Shown: piece after piece, positions 55,446-64,000 of the stretch | How positions within the stretch are numbered: position 1 is the first letter of the stretch | How the letters are laid out: every line of letters starts with the position of its first letter | NCBI GenBank assembly: GCA_037157565.1 | Contig: JAZHRO010000073.1 | Span: 12,282,501 to 12,346,500, forward strand | Direction: 5' to 3' | Length of the DNA stretch: 64,000 nucleotides | Origin: Thalassia testudinum | Taxonomy: Eukaryota > Streptophyta > Magnoliopsida > Alismatales > Hydrocharitaceae | The notes under the pieces: generated by a model | What the model was told of the DNA's origin: nothing | Database searches by the model: none | The model's input: the letters and a program-made list of their open reading frames with translations, nothing else | Translations under genes and position numbers: made by a program

Positions 55446-56841
55446 GGTAGCTAACCATTTGTCTTATCTTCCTTCTTCCATCATCGACTCGTCTGGTTTG
55501 ATCACCGAGCATTTTCTGGACGAGCACCTGCTAGTCATTCACAATCTCCCATGGTTTGCTGATATTGTAAGCTACTTGGTTATGGGGAAAGTTCCGCTAG
55601 ATTGGGTGACTTCCAGGCGGGACAAATTGATTGCTGAGGCCAAGTACTATATTTGGGAGGAACCATACCTTTTCCACATTGGCAATGATCAGGTGATCCA
55701 AAGATGTATTCCTGATGATGAGGCCAATGACGTAATATCATTCTGTCACGACCAAGCCTGCGGTGGTCACTTCTCTGGGCGTAAAACCGCAACGAAAATT
55801 CTTTAGTGTCAATTCTTTTGGCCCACTTTGTTCAAAGACGCATAAACGTATTGTAGGGCATGCGCTCATTGTCAGACCCTCGGCAACATGGGCCTGTGGG
55901 ATATGATGCCCTTGAACCCAATTATTGTGTATGGAATCTTTAACATATGAGGAATCGATTTCATGGGGCCCTTTCTCGGATCTAACAGGTTCGAGTACAT
56001 TCTACTCGCTGTTGATTATGTCTCTAAATGGATCGAAGCCATCCCCACGAGAACTAGTGATCATAAAGTTGTCCTCCAATTTATCCAAGAGAACATCTTT
56101 ACTAGATTTGGGGTTCCTAAGGTCATCATCAGCGATGACAGGTCTCATTTTAACAATGTACACTTCTAGCCCCTACTGAAAAAGTATAGGGTGTCGCATC
56201 GTATCTTGACTTTTTACCACCCCCAGACCAATGGACTGGCAAAACTGTCAAATCGAGAGATTAAGAAGATCCTTCAGATCAATGTTCGGCCTGATAGGAA
56301 GGATTGGTCTACTCGCCTTCTGGAAGCCTTGTGGGCCTACAGGACCACCCACAACACCTAATTAGACATGTCTCCCTTCTGATTAGTGTACGGAAAGGCA
56401 TGTCACTTTCCTGTCGAGATGGAGCACAAGGCTTATTGGGTAGTATGGAAGTGCAACCTAGATCTGATAAAGGCTCGAATACACCATCAGTTGCAATTGA
56501 GTGGGATAGAGGAACTACGCAATGATGCATATGAGAACTTTCATATCTACAAAGAGTGGGTTAAGGCCTTCCATGACAGGCACACTGTGCGAAAATCTTT
56601 CCACCCTAGTCAAAAAGTTCTACTCTTTGATGCCAAACTCAAACTATTCCCAGGGAAACTCAGATCAAAATTGATTGGACCATTGTTGGTGAGACGAATC
56701 TTTGGAAATGAAGCCATTGAAATTAGCGAACTCAACCCTGATTCTGTACCTTTTGTCGTGAACGGTCAAAGACTCAAACCGTTCGTTGAACTCACTAACT
56801 CAAACTTGACTGAGATATCTTTTGCCCTCCATTCTCCCTGA
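55446..56841 (+). pseudogene. A1 integrase, catalytic Glu lost
   Basis: VANHLSYLPSS leads to the zinc region [10 protein letters not shown] and CAHCQ. The core keeps Asp in [10 protein letters not shown] and Asp in ISDDRSHFNN, but the Glu motif reads NGLAKLSN, so the catalytic Glu is Lys. The first core motif is preceded by TGA instead of TGG. Stops are few (TAG at 55804 and 56168, TAA and TGA near 56360-56382). The C-terminal region from YGKACHFPVEMEHKAY to FALHSP is open for 150 codons and ends at the TGA at 56839-56841. Confidence 0.86.
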
Positions 56842-58453
56842 GCTCATTGCGCCCGACTGATGGCGTTAAACTCAGCACTTAATGGGAGGAAACCCGTCAT
56901 CTTATTGAAAAAGCTAAAACCCTTCTTGACACATCTTATGCTGAACTCATATTGCACTTTATGGTTCTTCCATTAGAATAGCCGACTTCACCTCTGGTAC
57001 CCATACCCGAGCTTGAAATCATCTACAACAGTCACTCCAACCCGTATACCCACCCAAAACTTGTCTAATGAACGATCTAAGCTGAATTCGAACCCACCTA
57101 ATTTACAATTAGGACATTGCAAATCGTAGGCATGGGAGGGTATTAGAGTGCAAAACACTGTGAGAATCACTTCACAAGAAAATGTTTCATTAAAAAAAAT
57201 TACATATTCCAGAAAGCAAAAAAATTAAAAATTGAAAAACAACAAAAAATGGAGAAGGGAGGAAATTTTAAGTGAATTAATTATATATCATTCTTGAGAA
57301 GGAAAAGGGGAGGGGATATACATGTCAAAAAATGAGCACAATTTGAAAAGAAAAAAAAGATAGTCATTAGTAAAAAATTAAGGAATTAACTTAGTTCTAG
57401 ACCAAATCGAAAAGAAAGAAAATGAAAGACAAAAAGTGCTAAGAGACAAAATGAGATTAGTATGAATGATGATCTTAGGCCTCTTGGGTTGTGATTTTAG
57501 GCTTAAAAATTCAAGTATCTGTTAAGATCTGGATAGTCCTCAAGAGGTTGGGGAAAATGCGAAGCTTAAGTATTAAGTCTAAGGCTTAGGGATTATTCGG
57601 CCTCGTTAACTGACCTCTAGTTTGCGAGACTCGGTAACCTAAGCACCCTAATCCACACATAGTCTGGTTCAGTGCGCTTAATTATCAAAATCATGCTAAT
57701 GCGTTAAATCTATTCTGAAAAAAAATCTACCAAGATTAGGAGTGACTAATCAACATAAGTTGATTTGTAAGAGTTCTCAGCTTGGAGAGGTGGGAAATTC
57801 CCCTCGAAGATGCGTAATAACATACCATCTCCTTGGTGCTTGTCTCCTAGGATATCTAAATATTCTACCAAGGGCATGTAAGCACCTTGTGCTGGTTCAG
57901 CTGCCATGGGCGGCATTATCATGAAATGTTGATTGCAAGGGTTTGGGTTTAGCTATAGAATGCCATGGGCGGGATTATCTCAAAATCTCGAAAGCCAGGA
58001 TTCTGGGGGTTGCCATGGGCGATGTTATCTCGAAGCATCGATTGCCAATAACCTTGCGAGGATTGATGGTGGAAACTAGGAATCCGATACAGACCATGTT
58101 GTAAAGCCAATCTGAAGCTAGAAATAAAGGAAGAAAAGAGAAAGAAAACTCTCCAAAAATAAATAAAAAATCTTCAGTCTCTCTCTAACAAAAACGCACT
58201 GCAAACTGAACCTGGGCTAAAACATGTTACATGTACAGGTGCTTTAACCGCAGAGTTCAACAAACCTTCGGTTAGTTCCTGTGGTTCTTAGAAATCTTTG
58301 CGGCAGACTGAGGCTAAAGCTGGTCAGGTCTGGATCTTAGTAGGTACTTGAGTACCTCTAGGCCTACTATTGGCATTCTGACCTAATCTACAAAAGAAAG
58401 CACGCATCAAAGATCTGAACATGTGGTCTAGAATTTATATTAATTCCATGAGA
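56842..58453 (+). other. A1 3' untranslated region
   Basis: No gene is seen. It matches the A2 3' region along its length. The post-pol motif is at 56861-56897 (AAACTCAGCACTT, then TGGGAGGAAACCC). A-rich stretches lie at 57190-57260 and 57340-57440. The three tandem bulged hairpins are at 57909-58046. Confidence 0.78.
57909..58046 (+). other. Three tandem bulged hairpins in the A1 3' region
   Basis: Stems are GGCATT/AATGTT with loop ATCATGA, GGGATT/AATCTC with loop ATCTCAA, and GATGTT/AGCATC with loop ATCTCGA. Each is followed by four unpaired bases and GCC (GCA in the first). Against A2, the third stem changes at two pairs (A-T for G-T, T-G for C-G) without losing pairing, while two loops show only CpG decay. 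Confidence 0.7.
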
Positions 58454-58491
58454 TTTTGCTAAAGGACTAGCAAAAGCTAGGCATGGGGTTA
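58454..58491 (+). other. Polypurine tract of A1 with preceding hairpin
   Basis: TTTTGCTA and TAGCAAAA around AAGGAC (58454-58475), then AGGCATGGGGTTA ending at the 3' LTR. One G of the tract has become T. Confidence 0.82.
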
Positions 58492-59906
58492 TGATGAGCC
58501 ATAACTAGCTCATTTTGATCTGATTAAGTCATTAAATGTTCCTACATAACCACCAGAGGACTGTAATTCATTGCATAATCATTCTGAGAGAAAGACAAGA
58601 AATCAGGGATAAAACTACAATTTGACCAACATATCATGAATGAAGTACAACCATGGGTTTTTCTCAAGGGTTAATTAAGGGTCAAATGGTCCTAAAAGGC
58701 TAACAAGTGGGTTAGAACAGACAGAAAAGGGTTTGTGCATGCTTTGAGAATTAAATGACTTCTGAAATCCTAAAAATTGACCTGCTTAATTTACTGAGGT
58801 TCTAATCAGGGTAAAATTCACCTAAACCCTCCAAAATTCATAGAAAGATATTCTCTAGGGTTTGGTACCTTCAATTTAATCATCAGAACTCGTCTTGACC
58901 CAAAATAGTCTCAGATTGATATTTACCATAATTTAGGTTTTTTCATAAATTACCCAGCCAAAAGAGGTCAAAACCTAAATCTAACTTCACCATTGGATTT
59001 CTTGGATCCAAATTAGCTTTGTACTAACATTTGGGTCCAATCTAAGATCATCTTAACCAAATTTGCATTTTGGTTTAGTCAGAATCTTTCTTTCTCATTC
59101 AGACCCTTAACTTTTGAATCCTCTTACAAATAGCCTCCCAACTTCTTTGTCTTCTTCACAAGTAGGTCCCCACGCCATTTTTGGAAGGTTAAACCTTCAC
59201 TGTCGAGTTTCGAGTGAGGATTTCTCACTTGATTCTCAATCAATCTCTCCCAAATTTGAACTGAAGATTCCTTGGAAAGTTATCTTCCATTTGAGCCATT
59301 CTTTGGGCTCCAATTCTTTCCCAAAAGGTCATGCTTCCAATTCGAGCATTCATCACTGCAGCTGCAGACATGCAAAGATGGTTGGGACTTTAGTCCCACC
59401 TCAGAGGTTAACAAGAGCTTGCGGCCGCATAAATTGAAAAAGTGATAGAGGCTTATCGCCTTAAATCACTTGGGGGGTGAGGTCCCCCGCACCCTCACAC
59501 GTGCCTCGTCTGCGACACTGCCCTTGCGGACCTGGTGCACCCGACTACTTGCCAAACCTGCACACACCTCGGCTATTACCTACATCCATAGCCCTTGTCC
59601 TGAGTGTGCTTAGATCCGAATCTGATTACTTGGTACTGTGCAAGGCTCTAGGAGAGCGGAACCCAGAGAGGAAAGAGGGAGAGAGCGCGGGGCAAGGGGT
59701 TTTGCTCTGTTGTGGATTGGCCAACACTTAGCTAAAATTCGAGCCCTTTCCCCTGTGCTTGAAGAAGAGAAGATGGACAGAAGAAGAAGGCTCGAAGAGG
59801 AGAAGGAAGAGAAAGTAGAGAAGGAAAGAAGAGAAGAGAAGAAGAATAGGCATAGCCGCATAAAAGAAGAAAGCAGAGAAGGAAGGAAGAGAAGAGATGG
59901 AAGAAT
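58492..59906 (+). mobile_element. A1 3' LTR, truncated
   Basis: Begins TGATGAGCCATAACTAGC, lacking about 13 bases of the palindrome seen in the 5' LTR. It follows the A1 5' LTR in order but lacks a large internal part (the TATA region to about 5400 of the 5' LTR) and stops inside the purine-rich block near 59906, where A3 gag sequence begins. The last 400 or so LTR bases are absent. A decayed palindrome is at 59383-59398. Confidence 0.8.
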
Positions 59907-60140
59907 GGTGCACTTCCATCTCAGCCTCTACCAAATCCAAATATCGTGTCGAACCAAAGGTGCGTTATGAACCTAAATCAGGGCCAAGCTCACTTTTTCT
60001 TTCAGTCCCCTTTTGCTCCATCACATGATGGGATGGAGGCTTCGACATCATACTCGGGATATTAGCAGCAATCACCACTCCTACCAAATCCAAACCAAAG
60101 CCAGGAGGGACTTAATTCTGTTACCACTCGTAGTGGCAAG
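59907..60140 (+). pseudogene. A3 gag, C-terminal end
   Basis: A plus-strand gag tail starting LPSQPLPNPNIVSNQR and including NQGQAHFFFQSPFAPSHDGM. It ends NSVTTRSGK, the intact form of the gag-pol border motif. It continues the same outer element as 3218-3608, with the gag between them missing. Its left border is the deletion joint with the A1 3' LTR. Confidence 0.75.
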
Positions 60141-61130
60141 ATGATCCATGATCCACCTTATCCAAGCCGGTCCTGGCCTAGAAGTTCAGAGCCTAACCCT
60201 AGGGTGGTTATCCAGGACACCCCTATCCCAGATCCAGAACCTAAACCTATCCTAGTGGAACCTACAGAGGTTCCATTTCCTGAGGCCTTGACCAAAGGAA
60301 AGAAGAAACCTAAACCCGTGGCACTTGAGGAAGATCTGGTCAAGCTCTTTGATCAAGTCCAGATAAACATCCCCTTGGTTGATGCAATCCACCACGTACC
60401 GGCATACATGAGATTTCTGTAGAATTTATGTACACCTAAGTGTAAGCCGCGAACCAAAGACGGGAGTTCGATCGTATTATTTGAGCAAGTTAGCTCAATC
60501 ATTTTGAGCAAGCTCCTGCAAAAAGCAAAAGATCCTGGCACCCCTTTGATCTCTTGCAAAATTGGTGACCTAGGGTTTGATCTAGCATTGTTGGATTTAG
60601 GAGCCTCCATAAATTTGATACCTACATCCCTACTAGACCATTTCAAGGAAATTGAGCTCAAATCGACTAAGGTGACTTTGCAGTTAGTAGATAGATCAAT
60701 CAAGTCACCTAGAGGAATTCTCGAGGATGTTCTTGTATGGATCCATGATTTCTATTTCCCAGTGGACTTTATCGTATTAGACATGGAGACTCCTGAAAAT
60801 CTAAGGAACACACTAATCATCTTAGGAAGACCATTCCTAGCCACAGTTAGGGCTAATGTCAATTGTGAATAGGGCCAGATAGAATTAAAATTTGGGAACA
60901 GACATTAAAGATTGATATCTTCAAGACCCAGAAAGGAATAAACTGTGGGCTAATTGAGAAGTATGTGACATTAGTTCTATGGTTGAGGACCCACTTGCAA
61001 AGGAAGACCCGATTATTCCTGATCCTCAACCACAAGAAAATTCTGACCCATAGTTAGAGGAGACCAGAATTGACCTAGATTCACCTTTAGCTCCCACTTT
61101 ATCTTCTAAGGCCCATCCCAAACCCACACC
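60141..61130 (+). pseudogene. A3 protease
   Basis: Reads from IHDPPYPSRSW through VPFPEALTKGKKKPKP and NIPLVDAIHHVPAYMRFL. After one TAG and a frame change it continues with ISCKIGDLGFDLALLDLGASINLIP, the active site, then VDRSIKSPRGILEDVLV and IILGRPFLATVRANVNCE. A TAG follows at 60869-60871. The acidic spacer with QPQENSD leads on to RT. The DLGAS motif is unchanged. Confidence 0.83.
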
Positions 61131-62160
61131 TGCTGCTAATAACCTAGTTATGGAGTTGAAACCCCTCCCAGATCATCTGAAGTTTGTCTTTTTGGGGTCT
61201 AATCAAATGTTTCCTATGATCATCAATTCCTAACTCACCTAATTAGAAAACAAAGTTGATTTCTGTCCTCCAACAGCATCAAAGAGCCATTAGATGGACT
61301 CTCAATGATTTGAATGGTATCAATCCCTCCTATTACACACATCGTATCTACACTAAAGAGGGGTCACGACCATCCTGAGAAATGTAGAGATGACTCAATC
61401 CGAATCTTCTGGAGGTCATGAAGAAAGAGATCATCAAATGGTTAGATGCTGGTATCATCTACCCGATCTTTGACAGCCGCCAGGTGAGCTCGATCAAAGT
61501 TGTGCCTAAGAAGGCAAGGCTCACCATTATCATGATGAATCTGGAGAGACCATCCCAACCCACGTCGCAAATTCGTGGAGAGTCTGCATTGATTACAAAG
61601 ACTGAATGCCTCCACGAAGAAAGATCATTTCCCACCACCATTTATTGATCAGATTCTCGAGAAATTGGCGGGAAATTGATTCTTCTATTTTTTGGGTGGT
61701 TACTCCAGATATAATCAGTTGGCAATTCATCAAGAGGATTAAGAAAAGATAACCTTTACCTACCCCTACGGTACGTACGCATTTCGTAGGATGCCTTTTG
61801 GGCTATGCAATTCACCCGGCACCTTTCAACGGTGCATGATAGTCATATTCTCTGACCTGGTGGGTAAATACCTTGAAGTATTCATGGACGACTTCTCAAT
61901 ATTTGGTGAATCTTTTGATGAGTGCCTCCTACATCTCTTCCAAATCCTCAGGAGATGCATTGATGTGAACCTAGTTCTCTCCTGGGAAAAGAGCCACTTC
62001 ATGGTTTTTAAAGGCATCATTTTGGGACATCTTGTTTCTAAGGTATCCAAGTCAACTAGGCTAAGGTGAATTTGATTTCCAAGTTACCCATACCTAACTC
62101 GGTCAAAGACATCTGATCAGTCCTGGGGCACGTTGAATTTTATCGTCGATTCATACATGA
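61131..62160 (+). pseudogene. A3 reverse transcriptase
   Basis: The spacer ELKPLPDHLKFVFLG opens this part, followed by KKEIIKWLDAGIIYPIFDS. After frame changes near 61530-61680 come a decayed FGWLLQI-type segment in place of FLDGYSGYNQ, then MPFGLCNSPGTFQRCM, the catalytic FMDDFSIFG box (61881-61907) and WEKSHFMVFKGIILGH. More stops and shifts occur here than in A2, in keeping with A3 being the oldest layer. Confidence 0.82.
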
Positions 62161-62762
62161 TTTCTCTAAGATTGCACACCTGTTCACAAACCTCCTCTCA
62201 AAGGACACACCTTTTGAGGTGTCAAGTGAGTGCATTCATGCATTTGAGAACTTGCATGATCGAGTCACCCAAGCACCAATCCTGAAATCTCCTGACTGGT
62301 CTCAACCCTTCGAGATCATGTACGATGCGTTTGACTATGCAATAGGAGCGGTGTTGGGTTAGAAAATTGATCGGAAACTAGTGGTCATATATTACTCCAG
62401 CAAGACATTGGATGAGGCTTAGAGTAGTTACACTATTATGGAGAAAGAGTTGTTGGCTGTAGTATTTGGCCTGAAGAAATTCAGGTCATACTTCTTTGGT
62501 TCCCATGTCATTATATACTCGAATCACACCATAGTGAGGCACTTACTCATGAAGGACACGAAGCCTAGATTAATCCGCTGGATCTTGCTATTGCAAGAAT
62601 TCGATCTTGAAATTTGCGACAAAGCGAGAAAGCAGAATGTGGTAGCTGACCACTTATCCCATCTTCCTTCTTCACTCATTGACCCTTCTAGACCTATTAC
62701 AAAGCACTTTCCAGATGAGCACCATCTGACAATCAAAATGGAACTTCTGTGGTATGGTGATA
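62161..62762 (+). pseudogene. A3 RNase H and integrase linker
   Basis: Contains FEIMYDAFDYAIG (decayed MCDAS), IYYSSKTLDEA, EKELLAVVFGLKKFRSYFFG and YSNHTIVRHLL. ILLLQEFDLEICDKARKQN and VADHLSHLPSSLIDPSRPI then lead toward integrase. The frame ends at ELLWYGD where C2 begins at 62763. The integrase zinc region and core of A3 are not in the window. Confidence 0.82.
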
Positions 62763-63453
62763 TGTAACAAACCTATTTTCACACGTTTTGAAATTGTTGG
62801 AAATCGTAGTATAGTCGCGCTAAAAATGCTCATCCAAGATCAAGGCTTGAATATCAAAATAGGAATTGGAAAGTAGTTCCAGACATCTAATAATAGTATC
62901 AGATGACTTATACTAAAAAATCAGAAGTCTAGACTTCAATTCTGGACATCTAATCAGAGTCATGAAGGATTCTAGGTTCTATCTTAGGTATTCTACAGAA
63001 ATTGGACGTCTGACCAAGTGCCTGGACGTCCAATAACACTGCAGAAGTGGGTTTAAGGTGTGCGGGAGTTGGCTAAGGGCTCTAAACGTCTTCTAACTCA
63101 TCTGGATGTCCAGATAGAGGCTGGAATTAGGGTTTTAAGGTTTCCTAGGGTGTGGTGAGCTAATCTAAGGGTGGCTAAGGCTTGGGGAAGCTTCTAGGTT
63201 ATTCTAGGGTTAGGATGGTCCTAAGTTCTTTATATTTTACTACTTTATTCTTACTTAAATAGAATAACATACCTCAACCCCTTACAGTATTGTCTACTAT
63301 ATCTAATCTAAGTCTTCAACTCCAGCTCTGCTGCAACGCCAGTTATCCTTTATTCTTCTAATCCAGCTTTAGATCCAGCTTCAGATCTACCCTAACTTAT
63401 GCTAAGTCCTAGCTAAGTTAGGTCAATTAAGACCTGTGATTGCTGCGCAATCA
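62763..63453 (-). mobile_element. C2 3' LTR, shortened
   Basis: Starts TGATTGCGCAGCAATCA at 63453 (a perfect 7+7 palindrome) and ends TTTGTTACA at 62763. It is 691 bases against 1459 in C1. A gap of about 130 bases lies near 63390, and the first 70 bases on the left do not match the C1 LTR well, so this copy may be a variant subfamily or rearranged. GGACGTCC-like palindromes recur at 62935-63115. Confidence 0.8.
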
Positions 63454-63488
63454 TATCCCCATACCTAAATCTTGCTACTCCTTAGCAA
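63454..63488 (-). other. Polypurine tract of C2 with preceding hairpin
   Basis: The minus strand reads AGGTATGGGGATA before the LTR. TTGCTA and TAGCAA around a five-base loop (63472-63488) form the upstream stem. Confidence 0.7.
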
Positions 63489-64000
63489 ATGTGAGACTAA
63501 ATTATTCATGGAAGGGTCCCTAAGGGATTGATTATTTTATCAAGTGTATGCCTAGAGATTTTTCTCCTTTTTGTTTTCATCCTATGCTCTAGAAATCCAG
63601 ACAATTGTGAAAGTGTAGCTATGTAGCTTTTGCAATGGATTCGAGTGAAAAACTAATTCACCTCTAAAGCCTGTACTTGAACCCTAGTAAAAATTCAAGT
63701 AGGATAGGCAGACTTTTTCCTTCGGGGTATTCAAGATATTCTACGAATTCCACCCGACTTTATGCTTAGGTAGAGAATCTTAGAGAGAAAAGATTATATA
63801 TTTGGTGGCTCACTCTCTATTGGTGCTACATAGAGATCAATACTATAAAATCTAGATTCCCAAATTATTTTGTAGCTCAACTCAGAGAAAGACGAGAAAA
63901 ATTATGCTCTCTTTTCGTTCCTTTGTATTCATTCTCTTTTTCTTTTTCTTTTTCTTTTCTTTCTTTTTCTTAGAGCTCATAATCTCACCAGATTCACACA
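63489..64000 (-). other. C2 3' untranslated region, partial
   Basis: Matches C1 at about 28486-29010, including one TATTTGGTGG copy at 63799-63808 and a T-rich tract at 63920-63975. No gene is seen. Confidence 0.7.

Larger units (their letters stand above)
3609..59906 (+). mobile_element. A1: Athila-type element, interrupted by four later insertions
   Basis: In order on the plus strand the element holds a 5' LTR (3609-6362), tRNA-Asp-like primer site (6366), leader, gag, protease, RT, RNase H, integrase, a 3' untranslated region with structured repeats, a polypurine tract (to 58491) and a truncated 3' LTR (58492-59906). Elements B, D, C1 and A2 split it in the leader, gag, protease and RNase H. 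Removing those four gives one collinear element of about 12 kb. Its two LTRs match each other better than they match A2: both continue with AACTAGCT, then TTGATCTGATTAAGTC. All genes are broken, and the last part of the 3' LTR is deleted. Confidence 0.85.
62763..64000 (-). mobile_element. C2: second family C element, right end outside the window
   Basis: A minus-strand 3' LTR (62763-63453) is preceded on its own strand by a polypurine tract and 3' region that match C1. The rest of the element lies beyond 64000. It interrupts the integrase region of A3. The target duplication cannot be checked; the left flank ends GATAT. Confidence 0.8.

Noticed and set aside
1..64000. Host genes interrupted by the elements
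   Set aside because: Every insertion target that could be identified is another retrotransposon. No exon-like conserved host protein was recognised in any gap.

Overview
This is plant nuclear DNA made almost entirely of nested LTR retrotransposons. I found no host gene, tRNA, rRNA or CRISPR array. Every coding remnant belongs to the plant-restricted Athila type of Ty3/gypsy (Metaviridae): gag without a visible zinc knuckle, then protease (DLGAS), RT (FMDDFS), RNase H, and integrase with no chromodomain. The primer binding sites resemble the 3' end of tRNA-Asp and the polypurine tract is G-rich (ATGGGGGTA). The species cannot be named from this. The dense nesting suggests heterochromatin.

Layout. 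Four LTR families occur. Family A (LTR about 2.7 kb) has copies A1, A2 and A3 on the plus strand and A4 on the minus strand. Families B, C and D lie on the minus strand. The oldest layer is A3, seen as a gag piece (3218-3608) and a protease-RT-RNase H piece (59907-62762). A4 (1-3217) and A1 (3609-59906) sit in the A3 gag, and C2 (62763 to the window end) sits in the A3 integrase region. A1 was then hit four times: by B in its leader (7258-14929, target duplication GGTGC/GGTGT), by D in its gag (15515-26477, duplication CAAAC on both sides), by C1 in its protease (28261-39419, with a deletion at the left edge) and by A2 in its RNase H (41132-55193, duplication CTACA/CTACG). Read across these insertions, A1 is one ordered element: 5' LTR, primer site, leader, gag, protease, RT, RNase H, integrase, 3' region, polypurine tract, 3' LTR.

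Coding state. D, C1 and A2 are complete in plan, but all reading frames carry stops or shifts, mostly TAG and TGA of the kind made by C-to-T change at methylated CAG, TGG or CGA codons. No autonomous copy is intact. B is different: it keeps the primer site, leader, 3' region and polypurine tract of the D type, but gag-pol is replaced by one unrelated frame of 478 codons (12040 to 10604, minus strand) that I do not recognise.

Strongest new signals. Several non-coding structures recur between families with base-pair-preserving changes: a hairpin directly before the polypurine tract in all four families; three tandem bulged hairpins with a seven-base loop in the 3' region of A1 and A2; an analogous pair of bulged hairpins in B and D; and palindromes at the U3 end of the LTRs in families A, B and C. 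These look like conserved RNA or DNA structures needed for replication, packaging or integration. All were read by eye and not folded by software.
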